From the NCBI GenBank assembly GCA_001899085.1, contig MKVB01000001.1:1153479-1217478 (forward strand): DNA of 64,000 nucleotides, in the 5' to 3' direction. A program made the position numbers and the translations under genes. Under the pieces are notes generated by a model, which did no database searches, was not told where the DNA came from, and worked only from the letters and a program-made list of their open reading frames with translations. The DNA is from Devosia sp. 66-14. Lineage in GTDB: Bacteria > Pseudomonadota > Alphaproteobacteria > Rhizobiales > Devosiaceae. Positions 26,036 through 36,954 of the stretch are shown one piece after another; position 1 is the first letter of the stretch, and every line of letters begins with the position of its first letter.

Positions 26036-26099
26036 TTGTAGCAGTGACGTCCCGATGCGGCCAGAGGGCTGGCACGGCAACAAGGCAGCGGTGGACTGA

Positions 26100-27527
26100 A
26101 TGGCGACGAAGAACGGTTGGGGCGAGATATTCAGCGGCGGTAACGCCCTGCCCGTGGTGGTGTTCGCCGGCGGCGTCGGCATGAACGCCGTCGAAGTCTA
26201 TATCGGCTCAACCCTGATGCCCTCGGTGGTGGCCGAGATCGGCGGCCTCGACCTGTTCGCCTGGGTGACCACGGTGTTCATCGTCGCTTCGATCGTTGCC
26301 TCGATCTTCGCCGCGGTGCGCCCGTTCGGGCTGGGGCCGCGGCAGAACTACCTGATTGCCGCCACCATGTTTGCCCTGGGCAGCCTCATCTGCGGCCTGG
26401 CGCCGTCGATGCCGATCCTACTGGTCGGCCGCGCCCTCCAGGGCTTTGGCGGCGGCCTGCTCGCCGCCCTCACCTTCATGATGGTGCGGCTGGTGTTCCC
26501 CGAGCACCTGTGGGCCCGCGCCTTCGCGCTCGCCTCGGGTATCTGGGGCATCGCCACCCTTGTCGGTCCATCGATCGGCGGCATCTTCGCCGAACTCGGC
26601 ATCTGGCGCTGGGCCTTCTTCATCCTCGTGCCCTTCGCCGCCCTGGTCGGCCTCCTCGCCGTCAAAGTGGTGCCGGCGAGGAGCAGCGAGGCCGGCATGA
26701 CCAGCCTGCCGATCCGTCAGATCGGGCTGATGATCGTCGCCGTGCTGGCGCTGTCGACCGCCGGCGCGCTGTCGCACGACATCGTCGTCGCCGGCAGCCT
26801 GACGGCCCTCGCCATCCTGGCGCTGGTGGTGTTCGGGCTGATCGAACGCAGCGCCCCGCAGAAGCTGTTCCCCACCGGCACCTTCCGCTTCGGCACGCTC
26901 CTCGCCTCGCTGTTCGGCACCATGGTGCTGCTGCAGATGGCGATCACATCCGACATCTTCATCCCGCTGTTCATGCAGACCCTGCATGGCCTCGGCCCGC
27001 TCACCGCCGGCTACATGGTGGCGCTGGTCGCCGTCGGCTGGAGCTCGAGCTCGATGCTGACCGCCGGCTGGACCGGCAGCCGCGCCCGCCTGATCATCGC
27101 CGGCGGCCCGGTGCTGGTGCTGATCTCGGCGATCGGTCTGGCGCTGTTCGTCGGCCACCAGAACCCGACCTCGAGCCTCGGCTTCATCGTCCCCATCGGC
27201 TTGTCGCTCCTGATCATGGGCGTCGGCATCGGCACCGCCTGGACGCAGCTCACCCCGCGCGTGATGCAGGCGGCGCCCGATGGCGAACACGACGTCACAT
27301 CCGCGGCGCTGAGCACCATCCAGCTTTTCGCCTCCGGCCTCGGCGCGGCGCTCGGCGGCCTGATCGTCAACCTCGCCGGCCTCGCGGCGGCGGTGCCGAC
27401 ACCGGTCGCGGCGGCCAACTGGCTCTATGGGCTGTTCATCATCGTCGCGATCCTGGTGGTGCCGATCGGCTTCAGCATCGCCCGGACCGAGGCCCGGCTG
27501 CCCCGCGCGGCGCAGCCGGCGGAATAG
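26100..27527 (+). CDS. MFS drug exporter, probable SoxR target
   Basis: The 475-residue protein has about 14 hydrophobic helices and major-facilitator features such as [24 protein letters not shown] (shown as two joined segments) and [29 protein letters not shown], typical of the DHA2-like drug/H+ antiporter branch. It is divergent from soxR, with a SoxR box in its upstream region. Export of redox-cycling compounds or other toxic organics is therefore likely; the true substrate is unknown. Confidence 0.87.
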   Translation: MATKNGWGEIFSGGNALPVVVFAGGVGMNAVEVYIGSTLMPSVVAEIGGLDLFAWVTTVFIVASIVASIFAAVRPFGLGPRQNYLIAATMFALGSLICGLAPSMPILLVGRALQGFGGGLLAALTFMMVRLVFPEHLWARAFALASGIWGIATLVGPSIGGIFAELGIWRWAFFILVPFAALVGLLAVKVVPARSSEAGMTSLPIRQIGLMIVAVLALSTAGALSHDIVVAGSLTALAILALVVFGLIERSAPQKLFPTGTFRFGTLLASLFGTMVLLQMAITSDIFIPLFMQTLHGLGPLTAGYMVALVAVGWSSSSMLTAGWTGSRARLIIAGGPVLVLISAIGLALFVGHQNPTSSLGFIVPIGLSLLIMGVGIGTAWTQLTPRVMQAAPDGEHDVTSAALSTIQLFASGLGAALGGLIVNLAGLAAAVPTPVAAANWLYGLFIIVAILVVPIGFSIARTEARLPRAAQPAE

Positions 27528-27895
27528 CGAATTTGCCGCCGGAGCAGCTTCCGGCGGCATCCCGACTGGCCGAGGGCGCGATGCTGCCTGCGCTCCCGGT
27601 CGGACTCGCGGTGTCGGCGATCATCGCGCTGGGCGTGATCGACCGGCACCGCGAAAACTTTATGATCGCGTGTCGCTGAGGCTGACAGTCGGATCCCTCT
27701 CCCGCTTGCGGGGGAGGGGGGGACCAGCCGACAGGCTGGTGGGAGGGGGGAGCACCACGCACTGCCCCTGCCCCAGCCGCGCACTGCTGGTGCGTGTGGC
27801 GCCACTAACCTTCAGCGCGTGGGGCACCCCCCTCCCACCACGCTTTCGCGTGGTCCCCCCTCCCCCGTAAACGGGAGAGGGAGTCCCGACTGCAC
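27528..27895. other. 368-bp gene-free stretch with an inverted repeat
   Basis: Most of the gap between the MFS gene and the convergent SDR gene is an imperfect inverted repeat (about 27690-27890). The first 160 bases show no supported gene or clear signal. Confidence 0.6.
27690..27890. repeat. Palindromic repeat pair, family C
   Basis: The left arm begins GATCCCTCTCCCGC at about 27691 and contains GGGGGGACCAGCC. The right arm has CGTGGTCCCCCCTCCCCC and ends GGGAGAGGGA near 27880. Each arm also carries an internal hairpin. Similar G-run/C-run pairs are at 58888 and in the centre of 41622-41820. Confidence 0.75.
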
Positions 27896-28678
27896 CTAAA
27901 CCGTCTTCAACCACCCTCCATCGACGAAATACGTCGACCCGGTCGAATAGCTCGCCTTGTCCGAGCACAGGAACACGAAGAAGTTGGCCATCTCCTCGGG
28001 CGTCGCGAAGCGCTTCATGCCGCCGGCTTCGTCGGCGACGGCCTGCAGGTGCGCTTCGAACCCGTCTTCGCCGGCCAGTTGCTTGGCCGTCTTCACCCAG
28101 TCGGGCGTCCGCACCAGTCCCGGGTTCACCGTGTTGACGCGGATATTGTCGCCCACCACCTCGTTGGCGAGGGTTTTGGAAAACATCATCAGCGCCGCCT
28201 TGGTGGTGTTGTAGATCGGCTCGTACCAGAGCGGCTGCACGGCGCAGATCGAAGCGTTGTGGAGGGTGGCGCCACCGCCATGCGCCTTCATCTGCGGCAC
28301 CAGCCCGCGGCCCAGCCGCACCGCCGCCATCACGTGCAGATCCCAGTAATACTGCCACTTGGCATCGTCGGCTTCGGCGATGGTCTCGTTCGAGCCGGTG
28401 CCGGCATTGTTGATGAGGATATGCGCCCCGCCCAGTTGGGCCGCCGCCGCCACCACCTTGGCGCAGCCCTCGGCGGTAGCGACGTCGGCCGCCACGCCAT
28501 GCGCCTCGACCCGGTATTTCGCGCCGATGCGCGAGGCCTCGGCATGCAGCCGCTCCGAGCCCCGCGCCGTGATCAGCACATTGGCCCCCTCCGCCGCAAA
28601 GCCCTCGGCCACCGCAAGGCCGATGCCGACGCTGCCGCCGGTGATGACGGCGAGTTTGGATTTCAGGCCGAGGTCCAT
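27896..28678 (-). CDS. SDR family NAD(P)-dependent oxidoreductase
   Basis: ATG 28678 has GGAG five bases upstream; the frame remains open upstream only through repeat DNA. The 260-residue product shows the cofactor loop ITGGSVGIGLAVAEG, LINNAGTGSN, and the active-site pair YNTTK, then NTVNPGLVRTP and a C-terminal STYFVDGGWLKTV. It is a classical SDR with unknown substrate. Its place after the zinc dehydrogenase and sugar ABC genes suggests a sugar or polyol dehydrogenase. A repeat pair separates it from the gene before. Confidence 0.88.
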   Translation of the reverse strand: MDLGLKSKLAVITGGSVGIGLAVAEGFAAEGANVLITARGSERLHAEASRIGAKYRVEAHGVAADVATAEGCAKVVAAAAQLGGAHILINNAGTGSNETIAEADDAKWQYYWDLHVMAAVRLGRGLVPQMKAHGGGATLHNASICAVQPLWYEPIYNTTKAALMMFSKTLANEVVGDNIRVNTVNPGLVRTPDWVKTAKQLAGEDGFEAHLQAVADEAGGMKRFATPEEMANFFVFLCSDKASYSTGSTYFVDGGWLKTV

Positions 28679-28689
28679 GCTGTCTCCGT

Positions 28690-28861
28690 GTGCTTGGCGC
28701 CCCTCACCCTGGCCCTCTCCCCAGAGGGGAGAGGGGACGTGGTGGCGCGATCCATAGTCATGCCTAAGGCGCCGCGTTGGCGGCTCCATCGCCCCCTCTC
28801 CCCTCCTAGCGGACGCGAGAGCGTCCGCGTGGGGAGAGGGTTGGGGTGAGGGGCGCCAAGC
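28690..28861. repeat. Palindromic repeat pair, family A, with inserted hairpin
   Basis: Arms starting TTGGCGCCCCTCACCCTGGC (28694 onward) and ending GGGGTGAGGGGCGCCAAG (to 28860) flank a spacer. The right arm carries an extra perfect hairpin, GCGGACGC-GAGA-GCGTCCGC (28809-28828). It lies between the dehydrogenase and SDR genes of the sugar operon. Confidence 0.88.
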
Positions 28862-28869
28862 GCTCCGGC

Positions 28870-29912
<1,043 letters not shown>

Positions 29913-29916
<4 letters not shown>

Positions 29917-30773
29917 TGTAACTGAGGGGCCTCGCCGACTTCGTAATGTTGCGTCGGGCCGGTGGCGCCTGCGACCGGGGGCTTCATCGCCCCGGTCATG
30001 ATCGCCACTGCGTCCGACATGGAGAATTCCTTGGGGTTGATGATCGCGATGCGCTTGCCGAGCCGGTGAATGTGGATGCGGTCTGCGACCTCGAACACGT
30101 GCGGCATGTTGTGCGAGATGAGCACGATCGGCAAGCCGCGGCGCTTCACATCCAGCATCAGTTCCAGCACCCGGCGACTCTCCTTGACGCCCAGCGCCGC
30201 CGTCGGCTCGTCCATGATCACCACGCGCGAGCCGAAGGCGGCGGCTCGCGCCACCGCCACGCCCTGCCGCTGCCCACCGGAGAGCGTTTCCACCGACTGG
30301 TGGATGTTCTGGATGGTGAGCAGGCCCAACTCGCTCAGCTTGTCGCGGGCGATCCTGGCCATCCGCGCGCGGTCCAGCCGGCGGAACAGGCTGCCGGTCC
30401 AGCCCGGCTTCCTGAGTTCGCGCCCCAGGAACATGTTGTCGGCGATCGACAGCGCGGGCGAGAGCGCCAGGTTCTGGTACACCGTCTCGATGCCGGCATC
30501 GCGCGCATCCATCGGCGATTTGAAGTGCACCGGCTGGCCATCGAGCAGGATCTCGCCGCTATCGGGGATCACGGCGCCGCACAGCGCCTTGATCAGCGTC
30601 GATTTGCCGGCGCCGTTATCGCCGATCACCGCCAGGATCTCGTTGCGGCGAAGGTCGAAATCGGCGTTGTCGAGCGCCACCACCCGGCCATAGCGCTTGT
30701 TGAGGCCCCTGCCCTCGAGCACGATATCCCCGGCATTGCCTGATGGCAGCGTCGTGTTGGTCAGCTCGCTCAT
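29913..30773 (-). CDS. frcA: Sugar ABC transporter ATP-binding protein (FrcA-like)
   Basis: ATG 30773 gives 286 residues with a single ATPase domain: Walker [10 protein letters not shown], signature [17 protein letters not shown], Walker [13 protein letters not shown] and the switch His in [10 protein letters not shown]. Single-domain ATPases of this kind belong to FrcBCA-type monosaccharide importers, unlike the double-domain RbsA type. It overlaps the permease by four bases and the dehydrogenase by four. The symbol is assigned by similarity to rhizobial FrcA; the sugar is not proven. Confidence 0.88.
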
Positions 30774-31885
30774 GCCGAAATCTTCCTGATCCACTGGTCG
30801 ATGGTGACGGCGACGATGATCAGAACGCCGACCGCGAAATCCTGCCACAGCAGCGCCAGGCCCGAGAGCGCCAGCCCGTTGCGGAACACCCCGACGATCA
30901 GGGCGCCGAACAGCGTACCGATGATCGAGCCGCGCCCACCGAACAGGCTGGTGCCGCCGATCACCACGGCGGTGATCGAGTCGAGGTTGGCGGTCTGCCC
31001 GGCCTGCGGGCTGACCCCGCCGATGCGGCCGATCAGTACCCAGGCGGCGATGGCGCAGATGAGCCCGGCCAGCGCGTAGACCGCGAGCAGCACCCGGTTG
31101 GTGTTGATGCCCGAGAGCCGCGCCGCATCGGGGTCGTCGCCGGTGGCGTAGACATGCCGGCCGAACGCGGTGCGCCCCAGGATGTAGCTGAGCACGATCG
31201 CCAAGACGATCATCAGCACCGAGCCGTAGGTCACCACCCAGCCGCGCAGCCACGGCAGGTCGAGCCCGAAGAACAGCCCGATATCGTAGAGCTTGAACAG
31301 CTTGCCCAGCCAGAGCAGGAACGGCGCCGCCGCCTCCATATCCTGCGACCGGATGGTCTCGCTGTTCGAATAGAAGGTGTTCAGCGCCCCGAAAATGCTC
31401 CAGGTGCCCAGCGTCACGATGAAGGGCGGCAGCCGCAACGCAGTGACCAGGATGCCGTTGAGAAAGCCGCAGGCGATGCCGGCCAGGAGCCCGAGCGGAA
31501 AGGCGATCCAGACCGGGACGCCATAGGTGACGGCGGTGCGGCCCATCACCACCGAGCACAGGATCATGATCAGCCCGACGCTGAGGTCGATACCCGCGGT
31601 CAGGATCACCAGCGTCTGCGCCATGCCGAGGATGGCGACGATGGTCACCTGCTGCAGCACCACCGACAGGTTCAGCGGCGACAGGAATTTTCCCGGCGCT
31701 GCGATGGCGAAGATCACCGTGCCGACGACGAGGACGATCAGCGGGATGAGTGTGGGATATTCGTGCAGGATGCCCTGGATGGTGCGGACGATCCCCTTGC
31801 GGTCTTCCTCGAAGCTCGCCACCTCGCTGGCAGCGCCCTTGAGTCCTGTTTCAGCGGCCGTCGAGCCGGCGGCGTCGTCACTCAT
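30770..31885 (-). CDS. frcC: Sugar ABC transporter permease (FrcC-like)
   Basis: The 371-residue protein is very hydrophobic and has the carbohydrate permease signatures ILTAGIDLSVGLIMILCSVV, FIVTLGTWSIFGALNTFYS, GDDPDAARLSGINTNRVLL and VVIGGTSLFGGRGSIIGTL. A soluble N-terminal extension of about 45 residues precedes the first helix. It transports the sugar captured by the binding protein encoded 138 bases upstream and is coupled to the ATPase gene by ATGA overlap. Confidence 0.9.
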   Translation of the reverse strand: MSDDAAGSTAAETGLKGAASEVASFEEDRKGIVRTIQGILHEYPTLIPLIVLVVGTVIFAIAAPGKFLSPLNLSVVLQQVTIVAILGMAQTLVILTAGIDLSVGLIMILCSVVMGRTAVTYGVPVWIAFPLGLLAGIACGFLNGILVTALRLPPFIVTLGTWSIFGALNTFYSNSETIRSQDMEAAAPFLLWLGKLFKLYDIGLFFGLDLPWLRGWVVTYGSVLMIVLAIVLSYILGRTAFGRHVYATGDDPDAARLSGINTNRVLLAVYALAGLICAIAAWVLIGRIGGVSPQAGQTANLDSITAVVIGGTSLFGGRGSIIGTLFGALIVGVFRNGLALSGLALLWQDFAVGVLIIVAVTIDQWIRKISA

Positions 31886-31979
31886 CGGGTCCCCTCTCCC
31901 CTCAGCAGCGCTTCAGGAAAGTCGTCAGACTTTTCCGGTTCGAAAGCGCGACAGATCAAAGCACGGATGCGGATAGGAA

Positions 31980-32005
31980 GGCTCCCGCGCGGCCGCGCGA
32001 GAGCC
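31980..32005 (-). terminator. Intra-operon hairpin between binding protein and permease genes
   Basis: GGCTC (31980-31984) pairs with GAGCC (32001-32005), and inside it CGCGC (31986-31990) pairs with GCGCG (31995-31999) around a GGCC loop. There is no T-tract. Such hairpins often shield the binding-protein message so that it accumulates above the permease message. Confidence 0.6.
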
Positions 32006-32023
32006 CATCACAAACTCAGCCGA

Positions 32024-33043
32024 TCAGCCCCAGCAGAGCTCGGCGCCCTTGGCGGTGTCGATCGAGTCGACGCCGGCCACCGGCTTGTCGGTCACCAGCG
32101 TCGCGCCGGTATCGAAGAACCCGACCTTGGGATCGATATCGGGCAGCTTGCCCGTGGCGATCGCTTCGAGCGCCATCGACGCCATCTTCAGCGGGTATTG
32201 CTGGCTGGTCGCGCCGATCACGCCGGCCTTGACGTTGGCGACGCCCGGGCAACCGCCATCGACCGAGACGATCAGCACCGAGCCGTCATCCTTGCCCACC
32301 GCCTTCAGCGCTTCCCAGGCGCCGGCCGCCGCGGGTTCGTTGATGGTGTAGACCACGTTGACGTTGGGGCACTTCTGCAGCGCGTTCTCCATCGCGGTGC
32401 GGCCCTTTTCCTGGTCGCCCTGGCTGATTTCGTGTGTGCAGATGCGCTTGTCGTCTTCGTCGCCGTACTTGTTGGGGTCCTTCACGTCGATGCCGAAGCC
32501 GGCCATGAAGCCCTGGTCACGCAGATAGTCGACGGTCGGCTGGTTGGTGGCGAGGTCGAGGAACACGATCGAAGCGTCCTTGGCCTTGTCGCCGAGCGTC
32601 CCGGCCGCCCATTTGCCGATCAGGTCACCCGCCTTGCGGTTGTCGGTGGCGAAGGTCGCCGTCGCCGCATCCATCGGATCGAGCGGGGTATCGAGCACGA
32701 TCACCATCAGGCCGGCATCCTTGGCCTTCTGGATCGTCGGCACGATCGCCTTCGAATCCGACGGCACGATCGCAAAACCCTTGGCGCCGGCCGAAATCAG
32801 GTTCTCGATCGCCGCCACCTGGGCGTCGTTGTCGCCGTCGAACTTACCGGCGGCGGTGATCAGCTTGAGGCCGAGTTCCTTGGCCTTGGCCTCCGCCCCT
32901 TCGCGCATCTTGACGAAGAACGGGTTGGTTTCGGTCTTGGTGATCAGGCCGACGGTGATCTCCTGCGCGAGCGCTACGCCGCTCATCAGGCCGCCGGCGA
33001 CGATGGCGCCGGCCAGCGCCATCTTCAGATAGCTAAGTCCCAT
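32024..33043 (-). CDS. frcB: Sugar ABC transporter substrate-binding protein (FrcB-like)
   Basis: The 339-residue periplasmic protein has a signal peptide ending at VALAQ (about residue 27) and the type I sugar-binding fold: [52 protein letters not shown], and [16 protein letters not shown]. It resembles rhizobial FrcB, which binds fructose, ribose and mannose; a polyol is also possible given the dehydrogenases downstream. It is first in the operon, behind the divergent operator at 33199-33237. Confidence 0.9.
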   Translation of the reverse strand: MGLSYLKMALAGAIVAGGLMSGVALAQEITVGLITKTETNPFFVKMREGAEAKAKELGLKLITAAGKFDGDNDAQVAAIENLISAGAKGFAIVPSDSKAIVPTIQKAKDAGLMVIVLDTPLDPMDAATATFATDNRKAGDLIGKWAAGTLGDKAKDASIVFLDLATNQPTVDYLRDQGFMAGFGIDVKDPNKYGDEDDKRICTHEISQGDQEKGRTAMENALQKCPNVNVVYTINEPAAAGAWEALKAVGKDDGSVLIVSVDGGCPGVANVKAGVIGATSQQYPLKMASMALEAIATGKLPDIDPKVGFFDTGATLVTDKPVAGVDSIDTAKGAELCWG

Positions 33044-33060
33044 GTAGTCCTCCCAAGGTT

Positions 33061-33077
33061 ACGATAGTTGCCATCGT
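33061..33077. promoter_or_regulatory. Short inverted repeat in the frcB leader
   Basis: ACGAT (33061-33065) and ATCGT (33073-33077) flank seven bases, about 20 bases before the frcB start. It could be a second regulator half-site or chance. Confidence 0.25.
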
Positions 33078-33198
33078 TATGATCCGGTCCACCGGCGTTC
33101 CGCCGCTCCTCAGGACCGTTCGATCAGGGGCCGGGGCCCGCCTTGTGCAAGGCGCTCCTCCCCGAACCGGAGGCGATATTCAGCGCAACCTTTGCGGC

Positions 33199-33237
33199 CT
33201 GTCAATAAATTAATCCACTTGATTTATTAATTGACAG
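33199..33237. promoter_or_regulatory. Divergent promoter with palindromic operator (ROK regulator / frcB)
   Basis: Arms CTGTCAATAAATTAAT (33199-33214) and ATTTATTAATTGACAG (33222-33237) are complementary at 14 of 16 positions around a seven-base centre, in an AT-rich island. Each outer end is a perfect -35 element: TTGACA at 33231-33236 on plus for the ROK gene, and at 33205-33200 on minus for frcB. A repressor bound here would block both promoters. Confidence 0.75.
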
Positions 33238-33348
33238 CCGACCTGTGAGGGATAATCCTTTCGTTCGGGAGGGGGTGAGAACCCCATGTAATCGATTGCC
33301 GTTTTGCCTCCGACGTGGCTTTTGTGGCCGCGACGGAGAACGGACGAA

Positions 33349-34641
33349 TTGTCAACAAATGCAGTCGAAGCGAGGTCGGGAGTAGTGGTCACCGGGCCGA
33401 CAAGCAGACAGGCCGGCAGCTCAGCCGGCCGCAAGGCGGGCGCCGCCAGCCGCGGCACCAACCAGACCGGTGTGCGGCTCTACAACGAGCGCCTGGTGCT
33501 GTCGCTGATCCGTCGCCACGGTGAGCTGCCCAAGGCCGACATCGCCCGCATGACCGGGCTTTCGCCGCAGACCATCTCGATCATCACCAATGCGCTCGAG
33601 GCCGACGGGCTGCTGCTGCGCGGCAAGCCGCTGCGCGGCAAGGTGGGCCAGCCGCTGGTGCCCTACTCGCTCAACCCCGAGGGGGCGCTGAGCTTCGGGC
33701 TGAAGATCGGCCGGCGCAGCGTCGATCTCTACCTGATCAACTTCACCGGCCAGATCCTCAAGCTGCTGCACAAGACCTACCCCTACCCTACCCCCGACGG
33801 CATCCGCGAGTTCGCCCGCAGCGGCATCGACGAACTGCTGGCCGGGCTGCCGGCGCCGCTGGCGGCGCGCATCGCCGGGCTCGGCATTGCCGCGCCCTAC
33901 GAGATGTGGACCTGGCACGAGGAGATCGGTGCGCCCAAGCCGGAGATCGATGCCTGGCGCCAGGTCGACGTGCGCGCCATGATGGCCGAGATCTGCCCCT
34001 GGCCGGTCTACTTCGCCAACGACATCACCGCCGCCTGCGCCGCCGAGCTGATGTTCGGCATCGGCGCCGACCACATCGACTACCTCTACGTCTTCATCGG
34101 CTCGTTCATCGGCGGAGGGCTGGTGCTGAACGGCCACCTGTTCCCCGGTCGCACCCAGAACGCCGGCGCGCTCGGCTCGATGCCGGCGCCCGACCCCGGC
34201 CATGTGGTGCCGGCGGGCCGAACCCCGCAATTGATGAACGTCGCCTCGATCTACGTGCTGGAGCGCGAGTTGCTGGCCATCGGCCGCAACCCGGAAATCC
34301 TCTGGCAATCCCCCGATGACTGGGGCGACGACCTCGGCCAGGCGCTCGACCGCTGGATCGACGAGGTGGCCGAGAGCCTCGCCTACTCGATCGTCGCCGC
34401 CATTGCGGTGATCGATGTCGAGACGGTGCTGATCGATGGTGCCTTTCCCACCCATGTCCGCAGCCGCATCATCGAGCGCACCGGCGCGGCGGTGGGACGC
34501 ATCAACCGGCAGGGGCTGTCGCCGTTCCGGCTGCTGCCGGGCAGCATCGGCAATGCCGCACGCGCCATGGGCGGCGCCTCGCTGCCGCTGCTCGCCAACT
34601 TCACCCAGGATCGTGAAGTGCTGTTCAAGGACAATGCGTGA
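33349..34641 (+). CDS. ROK family transcriptional regulator
   Basis: The start is uncertain: TTG 33349 is used here (430 residues); TTG 33304 and GTG 33385 are possible. The N-terminus is a winged helix (LVLSLIRRHGELPKADIARMTGLSPQTIS), followed by a ROK-type domain with GLGIAAPYEMWTWHEE and VFIGSFIGGGLVLNG. The zinc-binding CxCGxxGC motif of ROK sugar kinases is absent, so it is likely a sensor without kinase activity. Divergent from frcBCA, it probably represses both through the shared palindrome until the sugar binds. Confidence 0.87.
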   Translation: MSTNAVEARSGVVVTGPTSRQAGSSAGRKAGAASRGTNQTGVRLYNERLVLSLIRRHGELPKADIARMTGLSPQTISIITNALEADGLLLRGKPLRGKVGQPLVPYSLNPEGALSFGLKIGRRSVDLYLINFTGQILKLLHKTYPYPTPDGIREFARSGIDELLAGLPAPLAARIAGLGIAAPYEMWTWHEEIGAPKPEIDAWRQVDVRAMMAEICPWPVYFANDITAACAAELMFGIGADHIDYLYVFIGSFIGGGLVLNGHLFPGRTQNAGALGSMPAPDPGHVVPAGRTPQLMNVASIYVLERELLAIGRNPEILWQSPDDWGDDLGQALDRWIDEVAESLAYSIVAAIAVIDVETVLIDGAFPTHVRSRIIERTGAAVGRINRQGLSPFRLLPGSIGNAARAMGGASLPLLANFTQDREVLFKDNA

Positions 34642-34758
34642 GCCGACCACGGCCTTCGCCAACTTGCGCCGATCAAATTTCGCCGCGCCTTCAAAAGGGT
34701 AACGAGTTCGAAAAGCTTGCCGGGCACAGTGAGATAGTTCCTCTCCTCGCAAGGCCCG

Positions 34759-36945
34759 ATGTCCAATACTCACCGCGCCAGGTTCAGACGCACGCTCTCG
34801 ATGCTGGTGCTGGCCTCGTTCGTCGTGGTCTTCGCCGTCGCCGCGGTCTTGCTGGGTGGATTTCTGCTGTGGTCGGCCGCGCAGATCGACGATAATGCGG
34901 TGAGCCGCCAGGCCCAGCGCGTCATCCACGCCGTGGAGGCGCAGCGTTCGACCACGCCGCGCGAGCAGGAAAGCGTCGCCATCTGGGACGACGCGGTGAC
35001 CGCCGCCCGTGACGGCGACCAATCCTGGCTGCGCGACAATATCGGGCGCTGGATGTTCAGCTATTTCGGGCACGACGAGAGCTACGTGCTGCGCCCCGAC
35101 GATTCCCCGGTCTACGCCTCGGTCGATGGACGCACCACGCGGCCGCAGAGCTTTGCCGACCGCAGCGGCGCCGTACTGCCGCTGGTCGAAGACCTGCGCA
35201 AGCTCACCGCCGCCGGCTATCTCGATGTGCCGCCCAGCGTCTCCGACTACGTGCTGATCGACGGCCGGCCCGCCGTGGCCAGCGTCATGCCGCTGGTGTC
35301 CGACACCGGCAACATCCAGCAGCCGGCCGGCCGCGAAGCCGTGCTGGTGTCGATCGTCCGTCTCGATCTCGATTTCGAGCTCAGGATGATCGATCGCTAC
35401 ATGACCGAGGTCGGCCGCTTCACCACCACCGCCGATACCGCCGCCGATATCGAAAGCTTCCCGGTCACCAACCGCGCCGGCCGGATCGTCGCCTTCTTCG
35501 AGTGGTTGCCCTATCGCCCCGGCCAGGACCTGTTGCAGCGCACCGCGCCGGCGCTGGTGGTCGCCTTCATCGTCGTCTCGATCCTGGTCTCACTGCTGAT
35601 CTATCGCCTGCAGCGGGCCCTGCGCGCCCTCGAAACCAAGCGTCTCGACGCCGAGCGCCAGGCCACCGAGGACAACCTGACCAGCCTCCCCAACCGGCTG
35701 AGCTTTGAACGCCAGTTCAATACCCGGCTCGATGCGACGGGCCTGCACGACCCGCCGGTGGCGCTGCTGATGCTCGATCTCGATCGCTTCAAGCAGGTCA
35801 ACGACACGCTGGGCCACCACGCCGGCGACGACCTGATCCGTGCCGTGGCCGACCGGCTGCGCGCCGTGATCGGCCCCACCGACACCCTGGCGCGGCTCGG
35901 TGGCGACGAGTTTGCCATCGTCCATGCCTGCTATGCCGGCACCATCGAGGTCGCGGGCCTGGCGCAGCGCATCGTCGACAGCATCGCCAAGCCGTTCCGC
36001 ATCCAGGGCAGCGAGGCCTTTGTCGGCGTCTCGATCGGCATCGTCATCGCCACGGCCGGCCTGCGCGACCGGCACGAACTCAGCCGGCGCGCCGATATCG
36101 CGCTCTATGAGGCCAAATCCGCCGGTCGCAACCGTGCCGTGTTCTACGAGGAAGCGATGGATGAGCAGGTGCAGAACCGGCACACCATCGAGGCCGAACT
36201 GCGCGAGGCGCTGCGCAATCCCGACCAGCTCTGGGTCGCCTTCCAGCCGCTCTGCGGCAGCGGCACCGAGATCATCGGCGCCGAGGCGCTGCTGCGCTGG
36301 TCGCACCCGCAGCTCGGCGCCGTTTCGCCGGCGCGTTTCGTGCCGGTCGCCGAAAGCACCGGCCTGATCGAGCAACTGGGCGAGTTCGTGCTGCGCCGTG
36401 CCGCCGAGTTCGGCGCCCGCTGGCCCGGCCGCAGCATCGCCGTCAACATCTCGCCGGCCCAGTTGCGCAATCCGACCTTCGCCGACCGGGTGTTCAGCCT
36501 GCTGACCGACACCGGCATGCGGCCTGCCGATCTCGAAATGGAGATCACCGAGGGCATCCTGCTCGATGACGAGTCGACGGCTGCCGACACCATCCGCAGC
36601 TTCCGCCGGGCCGGCATCCGCATCGCGCTCGACGATTTCGGCACCGGCTATTCCTCGCTGAGCTACCTCAAGCGCTACCCGGTCGATCGCATCAAGATCG
36701 ATCGCTCGTTCATCGCCCAGCTCTCCACCGCCAATGCCTCCGACGCCATCGTCCAGGCGATGGTGACGCTCGCCCACGCGCTCGACATCGAAGTGACCGC
36801 CGAGGGCGTCGAAACCGAGGAACAGTTCCGCGCCCTCATCGGCATGGGCTGCAACACTTTCCAGGGATACCTGTTCTCGCAACCCCTGACGGTGGCCGGT
36901 ATCGACGCCCGCTTCGCCGACCCGCTGCCGCAGGTGGCGGCCTAG
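34759..36945 (+). CDS. CHASE4-GGDEF-EAL c-di-GMP signalling protein
   Basis: The 728-residue membrane protein has transmembrane helices at about 13-40 and 262-285 bracketing a periplasmic CHASE4-like sensor (SVAIWDDAVTAARDGD). A GGDEF domain follows with an intact GGDEF at 381-385, then an EAL domain with EAL at 509-511 (GAEALLRW), EMEITEGILLDD, IALDDFGTGYSSLSYLKR and EGVETEEQF. Both diguanylate cyclase and phosphodiesterase motifs look complete, so net activity cannot be predicted. It is convergent with topoisomerase IB, nine bases apart. Confidence 0.93.
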   Translation: MSNTHRARFRRTLSMLVLASFVVVFAVAAVLLGGFLLWSAAQIDDNAVSRQAQRVIHAVEAQRSTTPREQESVAIWDDAVTAARDGDQSWLRDNIGRWMFSYFGHDESYVLRPDDSPVYASVDGRTTRPQSFADRSGAVLPLVEDLRKLTAAGYLDVPPSVSDYVLIDGRPAVASVMPLVSDTGNIQQPAGREAVLVSIVRLDLDFELRMIDRYMTEVGRFTTTADTAADIESFPVTNRAGRIVAFFEWLPYRPGQDLLQRTAPALVVAFIVVSILVSLLIYRLQRALRALETKRLDAERQATEDNLTSLPNRLSFERQFNTRLDATGLHDPPVALLMLDLDRFKQVNDTLGHHAGDDLIRAVADRLRAVIGPTDTLARLGGDEFAIVHACYAGTIEVAGLAQRIVDSIAKPFRIQGSEAFVGVSIGIVIATAGLRDRHELSRRADIALYEAKSAGRNRAVFYEEAMDEQVQNRHTIEAELREALRNPDQLWVAFQPLCGSGTEIIGAEALLRWSHPQLGAVSPARFVPVAESTGLIEQLGEFVLRRAAEFGARWPGRSIAVNISPAQLRNPTFADRVFSLLTDTGMRPADLEMEITEGILLDDESTAADTIRSFRRAGIRIALDDFGTGYSSLSYLKRYPVDRIKIDRSFIAQLSTANASDAIVQAMVTLAHALDIEVTAEGVETEEQFRALIGMGCNTFQGYLFSQPLTVAGIDARFADPLPQVAA

Positions 36946-36954
36946 CAGCGCCCC

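Noticed and set aside
30743..33067. 774-codon plus-strand frame antisense to the sugar ABC genes
   Set aside because: A GC-bias shadow of three well-supported minus-strand genes.
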